Assembly: GCF_020382885.2 (NCBI RefSeq)
Contig: NC_058501.1
Coordinates: 14,047,501-14,111,500 of the forward strand
Direction: 5' to 3'
DNA: 64,000 nucleotides
Origin: Scatophagus argus
Lineage: Eukaryota; Chordata; Actinopteri; Scatophagidae
The position numbers and the translations under genes were made by a program. Position 1 is the first letter of the stretch. Every line of letters starts with the position of its first letter. The notes beneath the pieces were generated by a model, which saw only the letters and a list, made by a program, of their open reading frames with translations, was not told where the DNA came from and ran no database searches. This document shows positions 27,615 through 41,260 of this stretch, in pieces.

Positions 27615-28600
27615 CGCAGAAGAGCCCAGAAGAGAGTGCTACACAAATGGTCAGCAGGCACTGTGTGATGTTTTTTTTTTTTTTGTAAATGCCTGCAGAA
27701 CTCTGCAGAACATGCAGCACATTAAGATGGTTGCAGAGAGTTTGATACACGTTAGTATGAACTATTACATTTCCCTAAAACTTGGGTTTGGTTGTCTCAG
27801 ACAGATAGCGTATTTCTGTCTGCATATCTATATGCCGCTTTCAGAATCTGTTCCTGTGCCAAATTGAGTTTTCCTTTGGAGACGGGAAAATGGATGGTCC
27901 ATGCTATCTTTTCATTAGCACAATATTTGCCTCTTTTTAAAAACTTCCCGATTAAGGGTGAATGTCTCGTATTTCTCAGTATTTAAGTCACTAATCATGT
28001 ATTAATGAGATTATACCTCCAGTATCTATTTATATTAAAAACTATCTTAATAGCTGTATGCTCAGACTTTTCATTTGAGTTGTTGATCTTCACTGAAGAA
28101 GTGACATCCTCAGCTTGTTCAGCTGTTGGAGTACTTTGAAAGGCAGATTTAAGTGTGTTAAAGGGAAATGCAAACCTGACCACAATTGCTCTTTCTTTAC
28201 TCCAAACTCAGCATGTATGTGACTGAAAACATTCATGTATGACACATTTTATGATGAATAGTTTTTTGCATTGAAGAAGTTTAAATGATTTTTTTAAAAA
28301 TGCAGTAATTCCCTCTGCATGTTGGAGATGTCTGTCTTTCAGCACTTTGTCTGCTTTTTGATAATTCCTACAGTGTTTTGATACTAATTAAATGGCCTTA
28401 TTAGGTTATGTGAACTTAAAATCAAGTAATTCGTTTGCCATTATTTATCCCATGTGAATATATCAGTTTATACTGTAAGGAGTAATGGTTTTATTTTCTA
28501 TATCAAAGTTTAACTCACAAGAAAATGAGTTAACTAAAGACTTAACACGCAACAAAGGAAAGAACCTCAATAAATGAGTGGAGGAACACAATACACACAG
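27615..28600 (+). other. fam8a1: fam8a1 3' UTR, probable
   Basis: AT-rich sequence with a T-run near 27,671-27,684. The first clear AATAAA in the sense direction is at 28,569-28,574, giving a possible 3' UTR of about 960 bases; an earlier non-canonical site is possible. No other gene is visible. Confidence 0.4.
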
Positions 28601-31600
28601 AAGGCTCGGCACAGAGAAAAAAAATGTAATTAATAATACGAATCATAACCAGTGGCCTTCTTTATCATCAGTCTCTACCAAAAAACCTGGGAGGGATTTT
28701 GGACTGTCTTTTAAGATATTGCTCTCCATAACCATAGTCAAAACACCAAACAAGCAAAGATATTTTTGTAAAGTCTCCACTAGTGTTCATGTGGAATTTA
28801 TGCAAATATGCTCTGAAACTGCTCTGGAAGCTTGTGGGAGCCCTAATCATTTAATGGCGGGTGGTGGTTTTTCCCTCATTTTATTACCCATTAGTATGTT
28901 TTCCTTTTAGTACGCCTCATTATCCAGCACTTTGGGGCCACATTTTAAGGCACTAAGTTTAAGATTTTGTCCAAATTGCACCTCTAACTTGTTTTTACAA
29001 TGGGTATTGTTATGTATACACGATATTCATTGAATTCAAAGATTTACCATGATAAATATAAAAGTTAAAAAACATGAAACAGATTGTGACAATTCCTCGG
29101 ATGATTTTCTAAGATTTAGTACTTCTGCTGGATAATATTTTCTACTTTTGCACTAAAAACTTGTGAATTTATTTCACTCTGATTTCTTAGAGAAAAGATT
29201 GATGAATTGTTGTTTTTTTCTGGTTAAGCAAGGCATAATAATAAACCTTTAAACATAGTCATTGCAACCCATCAATACAATTTTTTATTTATAATTTGAT
29301 GAAGCTGAAAGTGCGTGTATGGTAGATTACTGAACAGAGGGAGCAAATTCCTAGTTACAGGAGTTTGGCTCCACCTGCTGTCTTTTTATTGGTTATGCAG
29401 ACATCAGTTTGCCTGGGCTGCTGCATCATGGAAAAGGCCCACAGCACTGTTATCTGCATACAGATTTTTTTTTTTTAATTAAAGTCTGTCTGTGTGTGAT
29501 CCTCATTTATCATCACAGTAAGTGAATCACTGCATCTACCCAGAAAATGATAATTCTTTACTGAACTGAATCAAATTCGGATGATTTCTTCCTCATTCTG
29601 TAAGGTTTCTGGCCTGTCACACACTTGGAGAGGACTGTTGAAGCTCCAATTGTGGGCAAGGGTTGACACTGTGAATGTGTTAGGCCCACTAAGTGGCAGC
29701 TTCAGCTGACAGCCACAGATGGCACTCCCAGATTACAGAGCGACAACCCCCCCCCCAACTGCTGCTGCCGTGCACCATGCCATTACTGCAGGCAACAGAA
29801 TAATATAACTCTTAGTCGTGAAGGGCTGTGCTGAGGACCAGAAACGTGTGGGCAGACACTACCCACCTCCATTACTGCACTGTATACTGATGAGTGAGTG
29901 TGGCTCCATTTGGAGTTGAGGCATGTTTGTAATCTATTTTTGCATCAACATGCTCTGGCTCGTATCCACAGAGAATGTGCAGGAGGAAGATTTTCGAAAA
30001 GCTCAAGGGAGCCCTTACTAATATAATTTATGACGTAGTTTTGAGTGTAACCACTTAATGTTGCAATAAACTTCACAGCTCTTTGTAGTGAGTTAACATT
30101 TATTGCTGTGATTTACATGAATACATCAGTTGTTCATTTATGTAAATCATAGTAATGATCATCCTTGCATCCATAAAAATAATAGCCATGTCAAGTCAGT
30201 TTAATAGTGTCAAATCAGAACAAAAACTATCTCATGAGAGTATACATATAGAGAAGGTCTACAATGTACTCTTAAATTTAGAAAGATCCAACATGACCAC
30301 CCTGAACAAGCACTTAGCTCTGATGTAGCACTAATGAGTGCTTGAATTGATTGCTTCTATTGGCCCTGACTGTAAAAATAAATGTAAGGTGCAATTTGTT
30401 TTTTTACAGGCTCTCCATCAAATGGCTTTAATTTATTCTTTGCTCAAGAAGGCAAACTCAGACTTAGATGAATGAGAAGAATCATGTTTTCTTTCCTCTT
30501 TTCCATGTCTGTTGTCTGATGCCACGGTTGACAAATGTAGTTCCTTGCTGCCACATGGCATGCCATACGGTGTCGAGTTGGTGACGTGTCCAGCCTGAGT
30601 TCCTGCCACCCTTTCTGGCTCTTTTAACGAGAGAATCATCCACAAGCTGCATTGAGGGCTCACAGCTTTCTCTGACAGCCATGTGTCTGTGTCTGAACAG
30701 ATCCACGTACAGGCCAGAGGGACAAGGTAAACAGTCTGGGCTCAACTTGACTAAAATATTCTTTATGAATGATACGATTTTTGCCCTTAAAATCAATATT
30801 CCTTCATCAGAAGTTCCAAATCTTCACACACACACAGACACAGCAGCAGGCTTCAGGTGTTATGGAAAGGTGCTGTGGACTGAAATGCTGCTCAGTGTTG
30901 TTGTGTGTTGGTGCCCGTTGGTATTCCTCTCAAGCGGAGTCAGTAATTACAGGCTGACTGGGTTCTGCCAGAGTGGAGAGGGCTGCTGATGAAGAGGAGA
31001 CCTGTTGACAGGGGAGGGATACAAACGCCCCCTCTAACACCAGCAATGCCAGGGGTGATGAGGGTGACGCAGACTCACATATAAAGGGATACACTTTGGA
31101 TTTTTATTGTTATTCTTTTGAGGATTTTGGCCATTTATAATTTTATTTACACGCATGGACAATATTAAGTGATCTGAACTCAGTGCCGAACACTGACCGT
31201 GACAACAAAAATAGTTTCCAGGGGACACAAAAAGTGACGCACACGGCTGGGACACTTTGAGGTTACTGAAGTCAACATTCTGTAAGTGGTGTTGGAAAAA
31301 GACTTTTTTATAGGGCAGCACAGTGTCCTAATGGTTTCTGGTGTGTGTTTATTTTCTAAATGATGCACAGCAAAATGCCATCTAATTACATCTTATTCAA
31401 CAGAAAACAGACGTCTCTACAGCAGATACCTCTAAAACTCGGCAACTGACCGCAAAAACAGTGGATAAACCTATGTAAACTGGAGGTAAGCATCAATCAG
31501 ATCTGTGCCCTTTTTGGATGTACTGCAATTTATAGTTTCGATAAATTATGAATGAGCTCATTTCTAGCAAAGTGAACAAACAAGAGTGAGTATGATGTGA

Positions 31601-34500
31601 ATAAAGTCATTTTCCAGAATAGCACGCTGCCTGTGCTTGAGTTAATTTTCCTGGTATAAAAATAGATGTGAGGCGAGTACAAACTCGGGATGAGTGATGT
31701 AGAAGCATGAATAGTGGCTGTGAGTGTCTATGTGTGCTGAGGGGGAGCAGTACAGCATTCATACCAGTTTCTGTGACATAACATTAGATTTCTGCATGCT
31801 TGTGTTTTTGAATACAGTTGTCAAGACAACCATGGAGGTTACATTGGTTACTGCAGAGAGATTCAGCTTTTTCCTCTCTATCTTAGAGAATGTTGTTTCG
31901 GGGCAACACGACGTCTGATATTTGAGGACAAGCTGAATGGTAGAAATTGGCATAAAATATGTTTGCTTCTTGGTATCATCTGAGAAATGACTTGCCCAGT
32001 TTGGACTCGCTGCAGTCTCCCTCATGTCCAGAGAGACTGTGCCATGTTTCCATTTCACCACTGATTTGGACAAAGGAAGTGTTGAATACATTTGCCTGGC
32101 AACAGCTGCATTATTTACAAAATAATCAACACAACATACTTAATACTTTTACGGAAGACAAACCAAACAAAGAGACGGCCAAGTGTCTGTCCCAACATTT
32201 ATGGTGATGTGGTACACATACAGTAGAGTACATATTTGTTCAAAGTACATTTGTTATACTACATATAGAATTTTTTATAAACACATTTTGGGGACAAATC
32301 AGCATATCAAATTTGCCAGAATCTGACAGAACAGACATAAAAACCAAAACTACAGAGTCTGTGGGCAGTTAGTTAAGACTGGCCTAACCTAAAGCTAACA
32401 TATCAACTTATTCCTTTTTCCTGTAAATGACAAATCAATCTTAATGCAATGACATCTCAGTAAATGATTTTGTTACACCACATAAATGCAGCAGCTAAAT
32501 GTAATAATGGAAAAAAAAGGGGAGCTAAAAGCTAACTTGACCATCTTAACAGAGTCTGAAAGGAATTAAGGTGATTTGTGTGGTAAAGCTATACCTTTAA
32601 ATTATATCGTATAATAGTTCAAAAGGACTCAAAAAGTGAAAAGGACATAACTTTTGTAGTCTGCTCATCTTAACTTTTTTTGGTTTATTGTTAAGTCTGT
32701 GACAGTGTTTAATGATCAGCCTAACAAGGCTTAATATTCAAGGACGAGGCATATGAAGATAAGGTGTTCATCTGAATATTGTAGTTACATTGTGGTATGA
32801 CAGAATCCAAGCTGGACCATATTGATGACATCTTTTCAATTATTAGATTTTTATCGCTGTGTATCGTTATTTCAGAATTTCTCAAAGGCAATCTCATGAT
32901 TTACGTGGAAGCAAGAATTGGAGTAGCTGCAGACAAGTTGGTTTTCTTGCATTAATAACTGTTGTGCTGTAAAGATCAATATACAGCATCAAAGAAGTCT
33001 GTATACTGCCCTCTGTTGTGTGAAACTGGTACTGAACCTACACCACAGTGGGAGGAGCAGGAAGAATCCCATTGAGGTCACTGAGGTCATTTCACTGATG
33101 GTTGGGTTCCTTGCTTAAACATACACACATACACACAAACATACACAACATATGAAAGAAACAGCACAGATCCTTATTGATTACTTGTAACCTACACTTC
33201 ATGACGACATACAGTATATGTTATTAGGTGTAACAGATAACATTATTCTGGGAAATTTATTGCCTTATTTGTCTTTCCTGTCTTGCCTAACAAATCTCTG
33301 GTAGACATCATTTGTATAATAAGATTAAAAATTAACAGTGACTTGGCTTTTTGGCTGTACATTATGCTCAGATTTTTTTTATTATTGTTTGGTGTCTTTC
33401 TGATTCATTTGGTTCGTGTGTTTTGAACAAACTCTACCGAGTTCCTTCTGTGGCTATATTCCTCCTCCACAAATCACCCCCACCCAATCCTTTAGTTACC
33501 TAAACTATGTTCTGGAGATGTGCGTAAGCAGTGGCTTGCTATTTTCAGCTGAATGAAAAGAGTCTTGGCACTTGGACTCAGGATGAAATCTGTTTTGTTC
33601 TGCTGAATTTGGCTTTCACCACAAGCACAGTATCTACATGTCTGCAGAGTTAAAGACTTCAGTTTAATGGTGTCCTACAGTAAAACCACAAGCAGATTTG
33701 AATGATCTTTTTGCTGTTGTGTGAAAAAAACATGTTATCCTTAGTAACACAAACACAAAATGTACCATTCTGAGGACAGAAAAATGTCTTATTTATTCTT
33801 ATTTATGTGGCTGATAGAATACATTTGTTTGCAAGATGTCCATAAAAATTGGTAATAGTAATCATTTTTATGTAACAGGTTCATTAAACTCCCTCACATC
33901 AAGCTGTCGCTGCTTCAACAGCGAATCTCATTGCACTGGTTTTGTAAGGGGAAAGCATTCAGACTCAGTAACCAAAGGATTTCCAAACTTGGCTTTGCTG
34001 ATGTGGAATGACACACACATGATCACATAATTGAACGAAATAGCCCATTTCACACAGCCCATTTCTCATAGGATTTTCTTGAACTCTGATGACTGAAGGA
34101 CTTCGACCTTATTGTAACTTTAAACTAAATAGGACATTGTTTTAAAAAGACTAGGACAACATTTGTTTGTTTATGGAGCTTCAACCTCGTGCTTTAACCA
34201 TTTCATCTTTAGAAATTTAATTCAAGGACTGTACAAGGTCACCATGAACTCTTGCCAGCATTATAATTAAAGCTGGGATTCAATAAATATCGTTACCAGA
34301 TTTTAAGTCCAAAGCGTTCTACAGTCTACCTGCTGATCAAAACAGTGAAACTTACTAGATGTAATATTCGCACACCTCTAACAAGTGTGTGCACCCAAAT
34401 AGAGGTGAGGTCAGTTTCACCTGCCTGATGGATTTGCTGTTCATTTGCTCTTTTCATTAACTGCTGAATTCACTGGCTTTCAATAGACCCTTTCAGTGTG
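28601..34500. other. gene-poor interval between fam8a1 and atxn1
   Basis: About 6 kb of AT-rich sequence. I see one dispersed-repeat fragment (30,189-30,320), a C-run at 29,749-29,758, and a near-match to the CTCF core at 29,686-29,699 (CCACTAAGTGGCAG, one mismatch). No coding exon is supported. Confidence 0.45.
30189..30320 (+). mobile_element. fragment of a dispersed teleost repeat
   Basis: GTCAAGTCAGTTTAATAGTG, CAAATCAGAACAAAAACTAT, CATATAGAGAAGGTCTA and GAACAAGCACTTAG occur in this order. They resemble a widespread fish repeat (CAAATCACAACAAAAG ... ACATATAGAGCAGGTCTA ... GAGCAAGCACTTGG). The class is uncertain. Confidence 0.5.
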
Positions 34501-34641
34501 TCATGCTACACCACCATTGAGCTACAGCCACGTTGCCACCCATCTTTCTTAATGGGGACTGGAGACTGTGGAACTGCCTTGTTGCCATGGCAGCAAGCGC
34601 TTTCACATTCTCCCCACATAGCGTACAGCGTGCATGTTGCA

Positions 34642-34663
34642 CCCCCCCCCCCCCCCCCCCCCC
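34642..34663 (+). repeat. homopolymer of 22 C
   Basis: An uninterrupted run of 22 cytosines, bounded by A on both sides. On the other strand this is a G22 tract. The length may be a sequencing or assembly estimate. Confidence 0.9.
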
Positions 34664-35747
34664 ACAAACTGGAACGCGCCACAGCAGAGACAGGTCTACC
34701 CTCATCCAGGACCAAGGAAGGGTTATTTACCTCTTGCTCTGATACCAGATGCCCTTTCAATCCAGCCACCCACATTCCACTTTCCATTCTGTTTATTTCC
34801 TACTGGGTGCTCACACAACCCGAACAACCTCTTACATTTCTTTAAATTTTGTTGTTATTCTTCACAGGGACTCACCATCAATGGGTAGGGTGTAACTGCC
34901 AAGGACCCCAATATTGTGATGATCCTCAAAATTTGTTTGTTTTTATCTGTAATTTAGAAATTTACTTTATCATTACTGTAAGCCAAGTTCGACTGTGGAC
35001 TCACTAAATAGACTAGATGCAAACTATTTCAAGTTTCTGCAACCGTCTCGTGGCCTGCCCCCCTTCTAAAAGGCGCACATGGTTTAGTCCACTCCGGCCA
35101 AATAGAGTGCGTCTTCATCTGGTTGACCACCTGAGGATTTCAGGTGAATTTTGAGTCGGTTACGTTATTTAAAAAAAGTTAAATCTGGCTACCTTAAGTG
35201 GAAGCGGAAGAAAGAGAGACAAAGAGAGAAAATAATTAGAGGAAAATATCTGCACCACTTGCTGGTGTTTCATTAAGGTGTAATGTAGGTATGTTACATG
35301 GCTAGCAGGCTAATATTATTATAGTAACGTTACGCTAGTTGTTAAATTAAGTAGCGTTAGCTTCAACTTTAGAAGCAGCCTCAGGGTAGTTAATTCACAT
35401 TAATGGTAACCGTTATTTTCATCATAGATCTGCGATTTGTTATTTGATTTTAATCGTGTACGAAATGTTGTCTAAATAGTTTAAATTTTTATGCAGTTTC
35501 ATACATCTTACTCCACTTCACTTCAAGAGTTAATATTGCATTTTCTGTTGTATCATATTCGTTTAACTGCTTTAACAGTTAATAGCAGTTGTTATGTAAT
35601 GAATACTTTACTCTTGATCCTTAAAGTATATTTTAATACTAGTGTACTTTTCACAAACTTTGAATGCACTTAATTTGTAAGTGTTTTTACACTGTTGTGT
35701 AGTTACTTTAAAGCATACAACCTGATATTTTCGCTTGATTTGAACAG

Positions 35748-35993
35748 GTGTTCCTGGAAATGTTTGGAAAGATTATGAATGAGATCATTCATGCAAACTG
35801 TAGCACAGCATGTGAAACAGCTGGCCATTTGCCATATGTGACTGTTTGCATCATGTATGCTTCCCTGTCCTGTGTGTATGAAGATCAGAGTTACATGCCT
35901 GGACATGTCTGCTGCATGGAGGCTCACTTAGCTCCAGTGAGTGGACCAGATGCCAAGCAGAATGCGGGTGCTTGGACACTGAACAGTTTCAAG
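35748..35993 (+). other. candidate atxn1 5' leader exon
   Basis: An acceptor (GAACAG) ends at 35747 and a donor (AAG then GTAATA) follows 35993, bounding 246 bases that stay open in one frame for 82 codons. The peptide matches no family I recognise. The block contains many ATG triplets, which would suit a translation-restraining leader. It could equally be an exon of a non-coding RNA. Confidence 0.3.
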
Positions 35994-38725
35994 GTAATAT
36001 GATTCATTTCTTCAGATTTGTGATGAGGTTGTGGTTGAAAAAGTTCCCCCAGAACTTAATTGGAACTTGTGTTTTGCTTTGCAGTAAAGGTCATGCAGTG
36101 TTACAACCTGCAGCAACTGGAGCCCACTTGAGTTTTCAATGTGTGTTTTCTGCTGAAGGCTACACAAGAGTGTGTAAGTAAGAGAGAACACTGTGAGACT
36201 GTGTGCAAGACTTTGTGTTTAAAAATGGAGGCATGTTAGCATAATGTAATGTTAATTTGTTGAAATGGGGAGAGAGATTGCTTCCCCTGCAAATGCTTTT
36301 ACCTTGCTTATTACTTTACTAATGTTATCCTCATTCACACTACTACTGCACTTGCTCAGAGGACTATCAATTTTCAGTAGTTACTGCTTATAAGATTACA
36401 TACAACGTGTTATTGTTTGGAGCTCTCACTCACATTATGTGTGCACAACACTGAGGAATGTAGCACTGGTAGCATAGCCTGAAGTTGTGTACTTTGGGTA
36501 AAAGAACACATGCAACCAGGCCATCTAACCCCCTCTGAAAGACTCAACCACAACAATCTGAATCTAATAGTATGCAGTAAAGTCTGACTACTTGTAACTG
36601 TCAACTTAGCTTAGATATTCCTTATCTGTGCTTAAGATTTTCTGGCAATGCTTTAAATAACATGATTTATGGTGTAATTAATTGTGCTGTGTACCCGTAA
36701 TGTTCATAGCAGTACACACAGAAACAAGATATCAAGATAAGGAATGAAGAAACAATAATTTGGGAACTTTTTAATAATTCCATCTGTATGTAGCAAACAA
36801 ACCCACACTAAATTGATACAGATACAAGATACAAACTACAAGAAAAGTTTGTGCTTTTATTTTGGAACACAGAGGTCCAGGATAGAGAGTATTGCCAATA
36901 GCATACTGTGGACCTATATAGCCTATGTGTTACAGTGTGTCATGTAAAGTAGGTGTACAGACAAACACCTTTCACTATAACACATCTCTACAGTGTCCCT
37001 TTACAACTGCCCATGGAAAGCAATCTCAGCTTACACTTCACCAGAAACCAGAAACGCTGATGGTTTGCACTCATTTACAACCTCTGTGGGATTCTTAAGG
37101 ATGGATGTGGTCATGTTAGGATGGTAGTATATAACCTGTTAGTACAGACAGAATTATGCTGTACATTGTTAACTGAAAGCTAAAATATTACCAACTATTC
37201 CTGTGCAGAAATGCAAGCAGTCTTTGACTGAGCCAAAACAGCAACAGATTTGACAATTGTGTCTTCATGCGGTCTCACTTGTGACTTACTCAGAAGTGTG
37301 AAATTTTTTTTCATGCAACTGCAGGCAGATTTGCAAATTCTCACAGGGAAGCTTATTTCAGCTCACTTGGCTGACATTGATTCTGACCTTCAGTGTACAG
37401 TGAGCCATTTCATGGCAAGGAAACCACAGTCTCTTGAACGTGATGGGGTCCTGTCATGTTGCTTTCTATTCTGTGCTGCTCTTGGGACTGTGTAGATCCT
37501 GAGGTTTACATTAGCCTGGCAGCCTCTTTGAAGGAATTTGAGTCACAGTAGGAAGGTACGACTGCAGCCCCCTAGCAAAGAAGACATAAAGAACATGTTT
37601 ATTTTCTCAGGTTTAGCAGTGAAGCAGACACATCTTATTACATCAGTGGTTCAATATGTGTGTGTATGACAGTTGGACAGTGGTTGGGCCCAGTGCAGTG
37701 AACCCCATGTGAGTTTAGGGAAAAAAAAAGAAGAAATTGTCCAAATAATCATTTGATTTGGGGGTTTGATTGTTAATAATTCAAGAATTATTTAGCTAGC
37801 CAAAAAAAAATCTGTAGGCATGTTACTGCATAGGATTCCCTTTAGCTATGCACACTTGTTGTAGAATGCAGCTTTGAGAAAGTTTAGGAGCCTTTGTGCA
37901 TGCTTGTTGTAGTATCAGCACTGTGTGATTCGTTGCATTATCCATCTTTTCCCCAGGCTGCGGTCTAGTTGGAGGGGACACCCTGTTTGCCCCGTCTGCA
38001 GAAGCGCAGATATCTGGCTGGCCTGGTGTGCCCGTCTGCAGCCTCATTCTCTCTGCTCTGTGCCGCGCAGGATAAGGAGATGAGGCCCTCGGGTGAGGAG
38101 TGCCCCAGTGCCAAGTGGCCAGGCTGTGGGGTGTTTATCAGTGCTGCCTGGCTGCACTGAGGAAAGTATCTCCGAGGAAGAGATGGGGGAGTCCTGGGAA
38201 GACTTGGGCTGGTGGCAGGTTACTCTGAGTCACTTTGCAGCTGAATAGAGACTGCAGTTGTAGGGCAGCTCACAGGGCAGATTATGAAGAGATTTGTCTC
38301 TACAGGGAAAATGCATATGAAAATGAACAAGAATGAAGCAGTGCATTAAAACAGCTTTGACGTGCTTACACAGCGAAGTTTAATCCTCTGTTGGTGCATG
38401 TGTGTTAGTGTCTCTGCATGTATGTGCATAAGTGAATATCCCACACTTATTCACATTCATGCAATATGTCTGTCTCTCTCTTGCTCTTTCTCTGCTCTCT
38501 CTGCTCTCTCCCTTCCTCACCCTTCGTCTGTTGCTCCCTCCCCCTCCTTTCCTCTCTGTGTGAGCGTAGTCTGGGCGCTAAGCCAAGTAGAGTGTGTTTT
38601 TTTGAATGAATACCTGATGCGGCTGATGAGGCTGGCTGGGGGAGGAGCTGTGTCAGTGGAGTACTGAGAGAGAGAAAGAGAAAGAGGAGGGAGGTAGAGA
38701 GGGAAAGGGAGAGTGGCAGAAACAC

Positions 38726-38745
38726 AGAGAGAGAGAGAGAGAGAA
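38726..38745 (+). repeat. (GA)n purine repeat
   Basis: A GA dinucleotide run inside a longer purine-rich segment (about 38,665-38,760). Confidence 0.8.
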
Positions 38746-39016
38746 GCAGCCAGGCAGAGAGGGAGCTGGCGGTCTGGTGGCCTTGCATAACACACATTGG
38801 AGCAGCCTTGAACGCAGGACTTGGTGTTAGCTTCAGCAGTGGGGAACTTCCTTTACCGTCAGCCCATTGCAGGGGCACCAGAGCCCCCAAATCGGAGAGT
38901 CCAGAGAGGACGGGCAGAGCTGAAGCACCAACAGCACAGGCTCCAGGAGAGGAGAGCGGCACAAAGGAGAGATTCAGGAAGAGGAGTCCTAGGAAACACG
39001 TCTCCAACACACATAC

Positions 39017-39066
39017 GCACATACACACACACACACACACCACACACACTCACACACATACACACA
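39017..39066 (+). repeat. (CA)n microsatellite, imperfect
   Basis: CA repeats with a few CAT and CTC interruptions. Confidence 0.85.
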
Positions 39067-41243
39067 TTGAGAGGCTGGAAGAATCCTTGGACATGGTGTG
39101 CAAGCAGTGGCTGTGGAGAGACTGGTGAGCTATTCTTAGTACTATAACCAGCGGAGGGGAGGGGGGTGTCTCTTTTCTTCTTGATTTGTGGCACAGTAGT
39201 ATTTTCTTCCCTGCTACTACACTTGCTCTCACTGTCATTCTAAAGCCCCCAGAGGCTACACTCACAGCGTTTGTCCAGAGGCACAGTTGTAGGATTCAAC
39301 AGCATTGACCCCGTTTGGTGGCAGAGGAGCTCGCTGAGAGGAACGCCTGCATACACATCTCTGCTCATATACTGTGTGATTGGTGCGTGTCGAGCAGTGA
39401 TGCAGAACTCTGGAGTCATTGTGAAGACAAACAGCCTGAACCCACTGCCTGTTCTTACTGTCTGCTTTAGTCTGCCACACAGTAGGTCCGCCTCTTAAAG
39501 GCACAGGCACCACGTAGAAGGGGCAGTAAAATGGCTCTTTTGGGTATTAGAAAAAAACAGTACACCGTATTGATCTGCTCTGTGGTTAAAGCAGCTATGT
39601 TTGTAAGGTGATTGAGGGGAGGTCCTATTTATATGCAGCAAATCACACATACACGCACGTACATATTGTCTTCCACGGTACCTCCCCCTCTGTTTCATGC
39701 TAGGGCTCAGATTGATAATGATGTTTTTGTTTTCTATATATAGCCATTTGCTGTACAGTCTAGCAGGTGAAGGATGATGTATGGCAGCACTGACAACAGG
39801 TTTATCACCCCAGGGTCATTGCATTAGATTTTTGCATTATTTTAAAAGAAGCAACACTGTCACTAAATAATTGTGTTGCCTTTCTATCGCCACCCTGCAT
39901 CATCCTGCTGCAGAAAAATGTCATTGCTATGAAGCTGTGGATCAATGCGAGGAATAAATAGAGGAGCTGAGAGAGCATGAGAGAGAAGACTCAGGGCTCA
40001 GGTGGAAGGCGCGCAGGTCGGGGACTGGAGGAGCTTGTGGCTGCTGTGGAAGAAGGATGTAACTCCGCTGTGGGGGCCTCTTACCTGGAGACAACAGAGA
40101 GGAGGCTGAATGAAAACAACTCATCTGCGCTCCTGCTCGCATAGTGACGGCAGACACACTACACGCTACACAAACCTATCTCTGGTTTGTGCAGCTTTTT
40201 ACGTGGGAGTATGAAAGAGGATCACATGCAAGGCTGGCTCTGTCACTCTGTATGAGCTGAAAAGCATCTGTGTGATGAGCAGAACAGAGAGTAGCTTGTC
40301 CCCCTCTCTCCCTCTGTTGTCATCCCTCCTTACATATCTGAGAGGTGACAGTGCTGGACGAAGGGACTGACTCAGGGCTCCCTTACTGTCTGTCTTGGTG
40401 TGACATTCCTGAAAACTTGTCTTTGTTCTTCATAGTATCACACAGGCCGTATGTTTGTTGGTGTCAGTATTCTAATAATAGCCTGATGCTGGAAAATCTG
40501 GAGAGGCTTTTGACTGCTGAGCTGTGCGTGTGTGACCATATGCAGGGAGTGCTGTGTACGGGTCATGTGAGGAAAGAAACAACACCTTCTGTAAGAGCAT
40601 CCTGCTGTATGTGTGACAGCAGTGTTGTTTTGTTTTTTTTTTGCATGTCTGAGGTATTTGGAAGTCGGTGCATGCTGGCTTTGTCTTCGAGTGCTTCTGT
40701 AATCACAGGAGGTACTTGTGCTTCAGATGTGATGTCATTACAGTGTTGACATGGTGTTGCTGAGGTGGGGTTGTTGCTACTGAGCAATGCTGCACAGTGT
40801 AGCTCAGGCTGTAGCGGTGGCTGTGTTGCTGATCGGGGATCTCTCAGCGAGGCGGGGGCTATAGCGCTCTGATGCTGCAGGCGCTGCTCAATGTGGGTCA
40901 GGAGAGGCTGCACTCTGTCTTCTCCCCATTCTCTCTATCTCTTTCTCATTCCTGATCTTCTTTCTTCTCTTATCACCCCCTATACTCCCTTTCTATCTTT
41001 TACACAGTCCTATCTGTCATTTTACATGGTCTTTCTCACTCTCCTCCCCCTCACTCTCCCGTTTCTGTTTCTCCCCAGCTCTGCTGCTCTCCTCCTTTGT
41101 TACATCTGGTAGATCTACCGGGCTGTATGGTTAAATGAACTGCACGGAGGTTTTCGCTGCTTTTAGATGCGGTGACCTTGTCAGAACCAGCATTAGGGGT
41201 ATATGCCTCTAAATAGGAACTGACCAAGGTCGCCTTCTGTGTG

Positions 41244-41260
41244 TTTTTTTTTTTTTTTTT
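41244..41260 (+). repeat. T-run
   Basis: Seventeen consecutive T, in a probable atxn1 leader intron. Confidence 0.85.

Noticed and set aside
38447-39194. Long open frames of Leu/Ser or His/Thr repeats
   Set aside because: They are translations of purine/pyrimidine and CA repeats, not genes.
40345-40749. A 134-codon open frame, cysteine-rich
   Set aside because: It has no family resemblance and sits in GT/CT-rich non-coding sequence of the atxn1 leader region.
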